Shown in pieces: positions 36,762-45,000 of a DNA stretch of 64,000 nucleotides (positions are counted from its first letter, which is position 1; each line of letters begins with the position of its first letter). The DNA comes from Myxococcus qinghaiensis (GTDB lineage: Bacteria > Myxococcota > Myxococcia > Myxococcales > Myxococcaceae): contig NZ_JAKCFA010000017.1 in NCBI RefSeq assembly GCF_024198215.1, positions 62,001 to 126,000 on the forward strand, written 5' to 3'. A program made the position numbers and the translations under genes. The notes below the pieces were generated by a model. It saw only the letters and a list, made by a program, of their open reading frames with translations, made no database searches and was not told the origin of the DNA.

Positions 36762-39173
36762 ATGGACACCTTCCTTCAGGACATGCGGTACGCGGTGCGC
36801 GGGCTCGTGCGCGACAGGGCCTTCACGCTGGTGGCGGTGTTGACGCTGGCCCTGGGCATCGGCGCCAACACGGTCATCTTCAGCTTCCTCGACGCGCTGA
36901 TGCTGCGGCCCTTCGACTTCCCGCAGCTCGACAGGCTCATCTTCCTCGTCGAGGCCACGCCGGGGTATGCGCGCAACCAGCTCTCCGCCGCGGTGGTGGA
37001 TGAACTGCACCGCAATCCCCAGTCCCTGGAGCGCGTGTCCGCCTTCCAGACGTGGGACTTGAACCTCACCGGGACGAATGAGCCCGAGCGGCTCGTCGGC
37101 TACCGCGTCACGTCCGATTTCTTCGGCGTGCTGGGCGTGGGTGCCGCCCAGGGCCGCACGCTGCAACCGGATGAAGGTGAGCCCGGCCACGAGCGGGTGG
37201 TGGTGCTGAGCCACGCGCTGTGGGAGCGGCGCTTCGGCGCGGACCCCGGCATGGTGGGCCGCTCGGTGACGCTGGATGGTGAGCCCTACATGGTGGTGGG
37301 GGTGATGCCCTCCGACTTCCGCTTCCCCAAGGCCGCGCAGCTCTGGGTGCCCACCGCGCTGCCCGCCAACGCGCAGACGATGTGGAGCGAGCACTCCTAC
37401 CAGGCCGTGGGCCGACTCAAGGAGGGCCTGTCGGTGCAGTCGGCGCGCTCGCAGCTGGCGCTGCTGGAGCCGCGCATGGCGGAGCTGGACCCGGGCCATC
37501 GGGTGTCCGCGATTCCCCTGCGGGAGTACGGCGATGGGCCGATTCGATTGATGCTCTGGGTGCTGATGGCGGCCACCGCGCTGGTGCTGGGCGTCGCGTG
37601 CGCCAACGTGGCGGGCATGCTGCTGGCCCGGGCGGCGCGCAGGGCCCAGGAGATGGCCATCCGTGGCGCGCTCGGCGCGGGGCAGGCCCGGCTCACCAGG
37701 CAGTTGCTCACGGAGAGCCTGCTGCTGGCGCTGCTCGGGGCCGGAGGTGGCCTGCTGCTGGCGCTGTGGGGCATCGGCCTGATGCGGGCGGGTGTTCCCG
37801 CGGACGTGGGGCGCTTCGTGCCCGGCTGGCACAAGGTGGGCCTGGATGGACGGGTGCTCGCCTTCACGCTGGCGGCGGCCGTCGTCGCCACGCTGGCCTT
37901 CGGACTGGCCCCCGCGCTGCGCGCCTCCAAGGTGCAGCCCGCGGATGCGCTGAGACGCGAGGGACGCGGTGGTGGCGCGGGCCGGCAGCGGCTGCGGCAG
38001 ATGCTGGTGGCCGCGCAGCTGGCGTTCGCCCTGGTGCTCACCGTGTGCGCGGCGCTCAACGCGCGCAGCTTCGGCGCGATGATGGAGGCGCCCGCGGGCT
38101 TCGACCGTGAGCGGCTGCTCACCCTGAAGTTCGGAATGAATGAGCAGCGCTACACGGACCTCGCGTCGGTGGTGCGCTTCCAGGACGAGGCGCTGGCGAA
38201 GGTCGCCACCCTCCCCGGCGTGCAGGGCGTGGCCGCGACGAACAATCTCCCCCTGGGCCCCAGCTGGAGCCGGGGCACGCTGCAGGTGGAGGGCGAGGCG
38301 CCGCTGGCCCAGGGCAACGTGCGCTACGTCTTCTTCCAGGTGGTGACGGAGGACTACTTCCGCGTCATGTCCATTCCCCTGCGCGAGGGCAACTTCTTCA
38401 CGCCGCAGGATGGGCCGGACGCGCCCCCCGTCGTCCTGCTCAGCCAGGCCCTGGCACAGCGCCACTTCCCGGACGGGAGCGCGGTGGGCCGGCGCATCTC
38501 CATGAACGACGTGGACGGCAAGCCTGTCTGGCGCACGGTGACGGGCGTGGTGGGCGACGTGCAGGTGGCGACGTTCGGCAGCGGCGCGGGTGACTTCGCG
38601 GCGGTGTACCTGCCGCAGCGTCAGGAGACGACGCGGGACATGTACCTGGCCGTGCGCACGGCGGGAGACCCCACGGCGCTCACCCCCGCGGTGCGGCGCC
38701 TGCTGTCCGAGCTGGACGGGGAGCTGCCGATGACCAACGTGAAGCCGATGACCCAGGTCGTCAGCGAGACGCTGCTGGCCCCCCGCCTCGCGGTGGTGCT
38801 GCTGCTCGTCTTCGCGGGCGTGGCGCTCGTGCTCAGCGCGGTGGGCGTCTACGGCGTCATCTCCTACAGCGTCACCCAGCGCACGCACGAGATTGGCGTC
38901 CGGATGGCGCTGGGCGCCAAGCAGTCGGACGTGGTGTGGCTGGTGCTGCGGCAGGGCCTGCAACCCACGCTCATCGGCGTGGGGCTGGGACTGGTCGGCG
39001 CCATCGGCGCGGCGAGGGCCATGTCCGGGCTCCTCTACGGCGTGAGCTCCTTCGAGCCCGTGCTCTTCGCGGGCATGGCCCTCTTCCTCGTCATCGTGGC
39101 ACTGCTCGCCACGCTGATTCCCGTCCGTCACGCCATCCGCGTGGACCCCATCATCGCCCTGCGCGACGAGTAG
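36762..39173 (+). CDS. ABC transporter permease, FtsX/ADOP family
   Basis: An 803-residue permease with two MacB-type periplasmic core domains and two FtsX domains, the duplicated layout called ADOP. The N-terminus (DMRYAVRGLVRDRAFTLVAVLTLALGIGANTVIFSFLDA) is typical. TM groups lie near residues 20-42, 265-350, 375-400, 425-445 and 675-790. The last FtsX domain contains VYGVISYSVTQRTHEIGVRMALGA. Its ATPase partner is directly upstream. Function as export or immunity pump for the lanthipeptide is inferred from place only. Confidence 0.9.
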   Translation: MDTFLQDMRYAVRGLVRDRAFTLVAVLTLALGIGANTVIFSFLDALMLRPFDFPQLDRLIFLVEATPGYARNQLSAAVVDELHRNPQSLERVSAFQTWDLNLTGTNEPERLVGYRVTSDFFGVLGVGAAQGRTLQPDEGEPGHERVVVLSHALWERRFGADPGMVGRSVTLDGEPYMVVGVMPSDFRFPKAAQLWVPTALPANAQTMWSEHSYQAVGRLKEGLSVQSARSQLALLEPRMAELDPGHRVSAIPLREYGDGPIRLMLWVLMAATALVLGVACANVAGMLLARAARRAQEMAIRGALGAGQARLTRQLLTESLLLALLGAGGGLLLALWGIGLMRAGVPADVGRFVPGWHKVGLDGRVLAFTLAAAVVATLAFGLAPALRASKVQPADALRREGRGGGAGRQRLRQMLVAAQLAFALVLTVCAALNARSFGAMMEAPAGFDRERLLTLKFGMNEQRYTDLASVVRFQDEALAKVATLPGVQGVAATNNLPLGPSWSRGTLQVEGEAPLAQGNVRYVFFQVVTEDYFRVMSIPLREGNFFTPQDGPDAPPVVLLSQALAQRHFPDGSAVGRRISMNDVDGKPVWRTVTGVVGDVQVATFGSGAGDFAAVYLPQRQETTRDMYLAVRTAGDPTALTPAVRRLLSELDGELPMTNVKPMTQVVSETLLAPRLAVVLLLVFAGVALVLSAVGVYGVISYSVTQRTHEIGVRMALGAKQSDVVWLVLRQGLQPTLIGVGLGLVGAIGAARAMSGLLYGVSSFEPVLFAGMALFLVIVALLATLIPVRHAIRVDPIIALRDE

Positions 39174-39183
39174 GCCCGCGCTT

Positions 39184-39244
39184 CACGTCGTCCGTTTCAC
39201 GTCGTCAATGAAGGACGGTTACTCCGCCACTCATTGACGACGTG
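39184..39244. repeat. Direct and inverted CACGTCGTC repeats between convergent genes
   Basis: CACGTCGTC occurs at 39184-39192 and 39198-39206, and inverted at 39236-39244. The second copy extends to a perfect 14-bp inverted repeat: CACGTCGTCAATGA at 39198-39211 and TCATTGACGACGTG at 39231-39244, with a 19-nt loop. It fills the space between the permease and maiA stops. It may be a bidirectional terminator lacking T-runs, or a protein-binding site. Confidence 0.5.
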
Positions 39245-39281
39245 CCCCCAGGCTCACGGGCCCGGAGGAGCCGGGCGAAGC

Positions 39282-39941
39282 TCAGGCCGGCGCCGCGTCG
39301 GGCTGCCGGTCCGGGTGGGACGCCTGGAACGCGGGAAGCTCCGCACAGGCCGCTTCGATTCTCAGCAGCGTGGGGTACGGCGTCATGTCCAGCGCGAACC
39401 GGCGCGCGCCGTACAGCTGCGGAACGAGGCACACGTCCGCCAGCGTCACCGTGTCGCCCACGCAGTAACGCCCGGCGGTGGGCTGCACCATCTGCTCCAG
39501 CGCCTCCAGGCCTCGGGTGCACCAGTGCGCTCCCCACGCCTTGTCGTCGCCCTTGAGCTCGTTCTTGACGCGCTGGAGCACGCCCAGGTTGTGCAGGGGC
39601 TGGATGCCGGAGTTGACGTACTCGGCCAGCATCCGCGCTCGGGCGCGCAGGTACGCGTCCTCCGGGAAGAACGACGGCGACGGGAAGCGCTCCTGCAAGT
39701 AGTCGAGGATGGCCAGCGACTGGGACAGCCGGCGCACGGTGCCGTCGGCCTCCGTCCACTCCAGCGTGGGCACCGTCCGCATGGGGTTGAGCGCGCGGTA
39801 CGCGTCCGAGTGCTGCTGGCCGCCGTCCTGGAGCAGGTGCACCGGCACGTACTCGAAGTCCACGCCCTTGAGGCGCAGGCCCAGCCGCACCCGCCACGAG
39901 GCGGAGGAGCGCCAGTAGTTGTGCAGCCTCGGGGCCTTCAT
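39282..39941 (-). CDS. maiA: Maleylacetoacetate isomerase (zeta-class GST)
   Basis: A 219-residue zeta-class glutathione transferase. It converts maleylacetoacetate to fumarylacetoacetate in tyrosine breakdown, using glutathione. The zeta motif is clear: HNYWRSSASWRVRLGLRLKG (residues 7-26, SSxxWRVR with the catalytic Ser). It also has the cis-Pro loop RTVPTLEW and SLAILDYLQERFP. The C-terminal helical domain ends with RIEAACAELPAFQASHPDRQPD, typical for MAAI. Its ATG overlaps the fahA stop (ATGA), so the two consecutive pathway enzymes are coupled. Confidence 0.95.
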   Translation of the reverse strand: MKAPRLHNYWRSSASWRVRLGLRLKGVDFEYVPVHLLQDGGQQHSDAYRALNPMRTVPTLEWTEADGTVRRLSQSLAILDYLQERFPSPSFFPEDAYLRARARMLAEYVNSGIQPLHNLGVLQRVKNELKGDDKAWGAHWCTRGLEALEQMVQPTAGRYCVGDTVTLADVCLVPQLYGARRFALDMTPYPTLLRIEAACAELPAFQASHPDRQPDAAPA

Positions 39942-40918
39942 GACGTCTTCACCACCTTCTGGGAGATGCGACCGAAGACGCTCTGCCCGTCCTCGCCCGT
40001 CATCTCGATGTCGATGGTGTCGCCGGGCTTCATGAAGGGCGTCTTCGGCTTGCCCTCTTCAATCGTCTCAATCATGCGCTGCTCGGCGAGGCAGGAGATG
40101 CCCCGGGCGCGGTCCACGTTGGACACGGTGCCGCTGCCCAGGATGGTGCCCGCCGTGTAGCCGCGCGTCTTGCACAGGTGCTGGATGAGCTCGAAGAAGG
40201 AGAAGTGCATCTCCGGGCCCGCGTCGGTGTCACCCACCTGCACGCCGTTGAGCACCGAGCGCAGCCGCAGGTGGATGCGGCCCTCGCGCCAGGCCGGGCC
40301 AATCTCGTCCGGCGTCACCGCGAACGGACTGAAGGCCGTGGCGGGCTTGCTCTGGAAGAAGCCGAAGCCCTTGGCCAGCTCGTCCGGGATGAGGTTGCGC
40401 AGCGACACGTCGTTGGCCAGCATCAGCAGCTTGACGTGCTTCTCCGCGTCCGCGGCCTTGGTGCCCCGAGGCGTGTCGCCGAGGATGACGCAGACCTCGC
40501 TCTCGAAATCCAGACCCCACGCCTCGTCCGGCAGGGGGATGTCGGCGGTGGGCGCCAGGAACTCGCCGGAGCCGCCCTGGTACACCAGCGGGTCCGTCTT
40601 CAGCGTGGCCGGCGGCTCCGCGTTGCGCGCCTTGCGCACCAGCAGGACGTGGTTGATGTAGGCGCTGCCATCAATCCACTCGTAGGCGCGCGGCAGCGGC
40701 GCATGCAGGGCCGACTGCTCCAACGGGCGACTCTGCACCGCGCCGGCCTCCAGCTGCGCGGCGAGCGCGCGCAGGAGCGGCTCCTTCGTGTCCCAGTCAT
40801 CCAGCGCCGCCTGCAGCGTCAGGGCGACATTGGTGGCCAGCGCATAGGCCGAGTTGTCCCGCTTGACGACGATGAGCCGCCCATCACGGGTTCCATCCTT
40901 GAGCGTCGCGAGCTTCAA
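39938..40918 (-). CDS. fahA: Fumarylacetoacetate hydrolase
   Basis: A 326-residue hydrolase that splits fumarylacetoacetate into fumarate and acetoacetate, the last step of tyrosine degradation. Family landmarks are LDFESEVCVILGD (metal Glu residues, about 136-148), LANDVSLRN near residue 168 with a metal Asp, GFGFFQSKPATAFSPFAV, and GTILGSGTVSN near residue 258. The start codon is TTG at 40918, which gives the conserved opening MKLATLKDGTRDG, with GGGGAG upstream. Its 5' flank carries interleaved complementary segments. maiA follows with an ATGA overlap. Confidence 0.94.
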   Translation of the reverse strand: MKLATLKDGTRDGRLIVVKRDNSAYALATNVALTLQAALDDWDTKEPLLRALAAQLEAGAVQSRPLEQSALHAPLPRAYEWIDGSAYINHVLLVRKARNAEPPATLKTDPLVYQGGSGEFLAPTADIPLPDEAWGLDFESEVCVILGDTPRGTKAADAEKHVKLLMLANDVSLRNLIPDELAKGFGFFQSKPATAFSPFAVTPDEIGPAWREGRIHLRLRSVLNGVQVGDTDAGPEMHFSFFELIQHLCKTRGYTAGTILGSGTVSNVDRARGISCLAEQRMIETIEEGKPKTPFMKPGDTIDIEMTGEDGQSVFGRISQKVVKTS

Positions 40919-40941
40919 TCCCGGGCTCCCCGCGGCCCGGT

Positions 40942-40991
40942 GGAAAAAGCGGGGGCCGCCTCATGTGCTCGGCTTTTCCGCCGGGGCCCCC
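40942..40991 (-). promoter_or_regulatory. Interleaved complementary segments in the fahA 5' flank
   Basis: In the minus-strand sense, GGGGGCC (40991-40985), GGAAAAGC (40979-40972), GGCCCCC (40957-40951) and GCTTTTTCC (40950-40942) occur in that order. Segment 1 can pair with 3, and 2 with 4 (one bulged base), which is pseudoknot topology, or alternatively two competing hairpins. It lies 24-73 nt before the TTG start. A-tract pairing is rare in such GC-rich DNA. It matches no riboswitch class I know; transcription of this stretch is assumed. Confidence 0.4.
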
Positions 40992-41122
40992 AGGGTGTCA
41001 AGCACAGGGCGCGAATGCGCCGCGGCAATCGTCACGGCGCGAAAAAAGTGTCCCCATGGCAGCCCCTGAAGCGACGGCATGTCCAGGCCGCTCAGAAAAT
41101 GCGGACCGCTCGCGACGGAAAT

Positions 41123-41707
41123 CTACCAGCAGCTGGAGCGTGCCGGCAGCTGCGCGAAATAGTTGTTGCCCATGTTGCTGTCCCACTGGCCATGGGACGT
41201 CGCGGCCAGGGAGATGTCCCACGCGTTCTGATTCCCGTTGGAGTTGAAGGCGTAGAAGAAGAGGTCGTTCTCCACCGCCGAGGGCTGCTGGCACACCCAG
41301 ACGCCATCCTGGCCTCCGTTGGCGAAGTGCTCGGCGCACTGGGGCAGGTTCTGGTACTGCATGCACTTGATGCAGGCGCGCGGCCCCGCGTTCAGGAAGA
41401 CATAGGCATCGTTGTTCGTGCCCGCGCTGGCGGCCAGCGTCTGCTGACGGCCGTTGAGCTGGATGTAGATGGAGATTTGATTGTCCGGGTACAGGCCGCG
41501 CAGATAGCCCCGGTACGCGACGGTGAGCGTCGCCAGGCGACCGGGCAGCCGGCGCGTGTGGCGGATGACCTCGAAGGGCCCCGTCGTCGCGGAGTCGTAC
41601 ACGCTGCAGATGGGGTAGTCCGGCGGATAGTCGGAGGCGCGCGCGGAAGAGACGGGGAGCAGCAGGGACAGCGCCAGCACGGCCAGGAATGTCTGCGAGA
41701 GCTTCAT
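41123..41707 (-). CDS. Predicted secreted protein, unrecognised
   Basis: A 194-residue protein with a clear signal peptide (KLSQTFLAVLALSLLLPVSSARA, cut after about residue 24). The mature part has six Cys (PICSVY, ACIKCMQY, QCAEHF, VCQQP, SSCW) and ends in Cys-Trp, which suggests a compact disulfide-bonded extracellular domain. It is rich in Asn, Gln and aromatic residues. I do not recognise the family. The start at 41707 was chosen for the signal peptide; the frame is open further upstream without family features. It is a single gene, divergent from the kinase hybrid. Confidence 0.7.
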   Translation of the reverse strand: MKLSQTFLAVLALSLLLPVSSARASDYPPDYPICSVYDSATTGPFEVIRHTRRLPGRLATLTVAYRGYLRGLYPDNQISIYIQLNGRQQTLAASAGTNNDAYVFLNAGPRACIKCMQYQNLPQCAEHFANGGQDGVWVCQQPSAVENDLFFYAFNSNGNQNAWDISLAATSHGQWDSNMGNNYFAQLPARSSCW

Positions 41708-42017
41708 GGATGGGACCTTGAGCAGGTGCGAAGAGCGCACGGAGTTCACGCACCGGCCTAGCATGTGCCGCCCACGTGTCGGAAGACGGGGCGCCCGCCT
41801 CGTCGGCCGCTGGACGGGCAGGCTTCCCCGCACGCTCGAGGGGCAGGAGGGAAACGGAGCGCGCGCGGCTGTTGAAGGCTGAGTCGGCACACAGGGGACG
41901 TGCGTCGGCCCCTCCCCTTGGCGGCGTCCCGTCCGACACCCAACCTTGCCGGAAGGACGGAACGCGCGGCCAACCGCATCGCAGGGGCGCTGCGGAGGTG
42001 GAGCTCGAGGACACTGA
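41708..42017. other. Intergenic, divergent promoters expected
   Basis: 310 bp between a secreted-protein gene and a large kinase gene that point away from each other. It must hold both promoters. I see no gene, repeat or recognisable operator. Confidence 0.6.
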
Positions 42018-45000
42018 ATGGCTGAAGGCTTCCAATACGCCGGCGCCGTTCCAGGAGAGCCACAGTCCGGCCGCCGACTGGACAACCGGTTCGAGCTGGC
42101 CCAACGCCTGAAGGCCGGACGTGGAATCTCCACCTGGGATGGGGTGGACCTCCGCACCGGAGAGCGCGTCGCCATCAAGGTGACGTCGTCCACGGCGCTC
42201 GTCCCGGCGGCGCGGCACCGGCTGGAGCACGAGGCCGCCGTCCTCGCCCATCTGGACAGCCCCTTCATCGTCCCGGTGCGACACCTGGGCACCTCCGGGG
42301 AGTGGCTCTATCTGGTGACGCCCTGGCTCCAGGGCGAGACGCTGGAGGCCCGCCTGTCGCACGGTGTCCTGAGCGTCCCGGAGGCGCTCGCGCTGGGCCG
42401 GGACTTGCTGTCCGCGCTGGCCGAAGCCCACCGCCATGGCGTCCTGCACCGGGACGTGAAGCCCACCAACCTCATCGTCTCCGGCCAGCCGCTCTCCAGC
42501 GCCACGCTGATTGATTTCGGGCTCGCGCGCAGCGAGCGGTTGGACCCTTCGCTGAGGGATTTGCCGGTGGGCACCGCGCGCTATCTGTCGCCGGAGCAGG
42601 CCGGCCTGCTGCATCGACCGGTGGAGGCCACGTCGGACCTGTACTCGGCGGGCGTCGTCCTGTTCGAGGCCCTCTCCGGCGGGCCCGTCTTCGCGGGCGA
42701 CTCCGTGGGCGAGGTGCTGCGCCAGCATCTGGCGGCCCGGCCCCGGCTGCGCGCCGTGGGCGTGGAGGCGCCGCGCGCGCTCGAGGAGGTCATCTCCCGC
42801 CTGTTGCAGACGGACCCGTCGGACCGCTACCAGTCGGCCAGCTCCGCGCTCGCGGACCTGATGGAGCTGGAGGAGGCGCTCGCGCGGGGCCAGGTGGAGC
42901 CCGCGCTCGTCACGGGCGCCAGGGATGCGCGACGCAGCCTGGCCGAGCCGTCCTTCGTGGGCCGTCACGAGGAGGTGGCCACACTGGAGCGGGAACTGGA
43001 GCAGACGCTGACGGAGCCGGGACGACTCGTCCTCGTCGAGGCCGAGTCGGGGGGAGGCAAGAGCCGGCTGCTCGACGAGCTCGCGGCCAGGGCGGCCCGC
43101 CACCATGCGTGGGTGTTGCAGGGCCAGGCGCAGGACCAGGCCGCGCGCCGTCCGTTCCAGCTCTTCGCCGGCGTGGCCACGGGCATCGCCCAGGTCCTCC
43201 AGTCGAAGCCGACCCTCACCGAGCCCCTGCGCGAGAGGCTCGCGGGACAGGAGGTCAGCCTGTGCACGGTGCTGCCGCAACTGGAGCCCGTGTTGTGCCC
43301 GACCTCTCCCGAGCCCGCGCGAGGCCTGGGGCCGGAGTCCCTGGGCGAGAGCCGGAGCATCTGGGCGCTCACCGCGCTCTTGTCGGCGCTGGGCACGCGG
43401 GATGAGCCCACCGTCGTGGTGCTGGATGATTGCCAGTGGGCGGATGAGCTGACGCTGCGGGCGTTGGAGGCCTGGTCTCAGGCGCGGCGACAGGGCAAGG
43501 GACGCGTGCTCGTCGTCCTCGCGTTTCGCGGCGAGGACATCGGCCCCACGCACCTGCTGCGCAGACTCGCGCCCACCGCGCACCTGAAGCTGGCCTCCTT
43601 CGGCGCCGCGGAGGTGACGCGGCTGGCGGAGTCCATGGCCGGCGCGCTGCCACCAGAGGCGACAGAGTTGGTGGCGCGGTTGTCCGAGGGCAACCCCTTC
43701 ATGGCCAGCGCGGTGCTGCACGGGCTCGTGGAGGATGGCGTGCTCGTGTCCGGCGCCTCCGGGTGGCAGGTGCAGCCGGAGGCCATGGCGCACGCGCGCT
43801 CGTCGCGGCAGGCCGCCACCTTCCTCGTGCGCCGCTTGCGTTTGCTTCCCCTGGTGGCGCGGCGGCTCCTGTCGGTGGGCGCGGTGTTGGGCAAGTCCTT
43901 CGAGCTGGCGCGGGTGGCGGCGCTGTCGGGCACCTCGCCAGAGGAGCTTGGCGCCGCGCTGGAGGAGCCTCGCCGCCGGCACATGCTGTGGGGAGAAGGC
44001 ACGCGCTACACCTTCGTGCACGACAAGCTGCGCGAGGTGCTGCTGGACATGCTGACGCCGCAGCGGCGTCGGGAGCTGCACCGGCTGGCGGCGCGCTCGG
44101 CGGCGAGCCAGTTGCCACAGGACTCGTTCGAGCTGGCCTATCACTTCGACGCGGCGGGTGAGTACGCACAGGCGCTGCCCCACGCGCTGGTGGCCGCGGA
44201 GCTGGCGCGCAGGCGCTTCGCGCTGGAGATGGCGGAGCTGAACTATCGCATCGCCGAACGGGGCGCGGCGGGCGCGGACGCGGGCACGCGCTTCCGCGTC
44301 GCCTCCGGCCTGGGCAACGTCCTCATGCTGCGCGGACGCTACGAGGAGTCGCGCCAGCAACTGGAGCGCGCCCAGGCCCTGGCGCGGGACAAACAGGAGC
44401 AGGCGCGTGTCCTGGGCCACCTGGGAGAGCTGGCCTTCAAGCGCGGCGACTTCGGTGAGGCGACGCTCGCGCTGGAGCAGGGCCTGAAGCTGATGGGCCG
44501 GTGGGTGCCTCCCGGGGGCGTGCTCACCGGCGCGAGCGCCGTCTGGGAAATCCTGGCGCAGGCGGCGCATACGGTGGCGCCGCGCAGGTTCCTCTCCCGC
44601 AGACCGCTCGCGGGCGGGGAGAGCGACCTCCAGGCGGTGCGCCTCTACAGCCGGCTCGCCTATGGCTACTGGTACCGGCGCGGACGCATGGCGGTGTTGT
44701 GGGCGCACCTGCGGGACCTGAACCTCGCGGAGCGCTACCCACCGACGCCGGAGCTGGCGCAGGCGTACTCGGAGCACTCGCCCGCGCTCACCACGCTGCC
44801 CTGGTTCCAGCGCGCCTTCGCGTACGCGGAGAAGTCCCTGGCGATGCGCCAGGAGCAGAGTGACGTGTGGGGCCAGGGCCAGACGCTGCACTTCTACGGG
44901 TTGGCCTGCTACGCGGCCTCGCGCTTCCACGACTGCATCGAGAAGTGCAACGAGGCGATTCGGCTGCTGGAGCGCACGGGCGACCCGTGGGAGGTGAACA

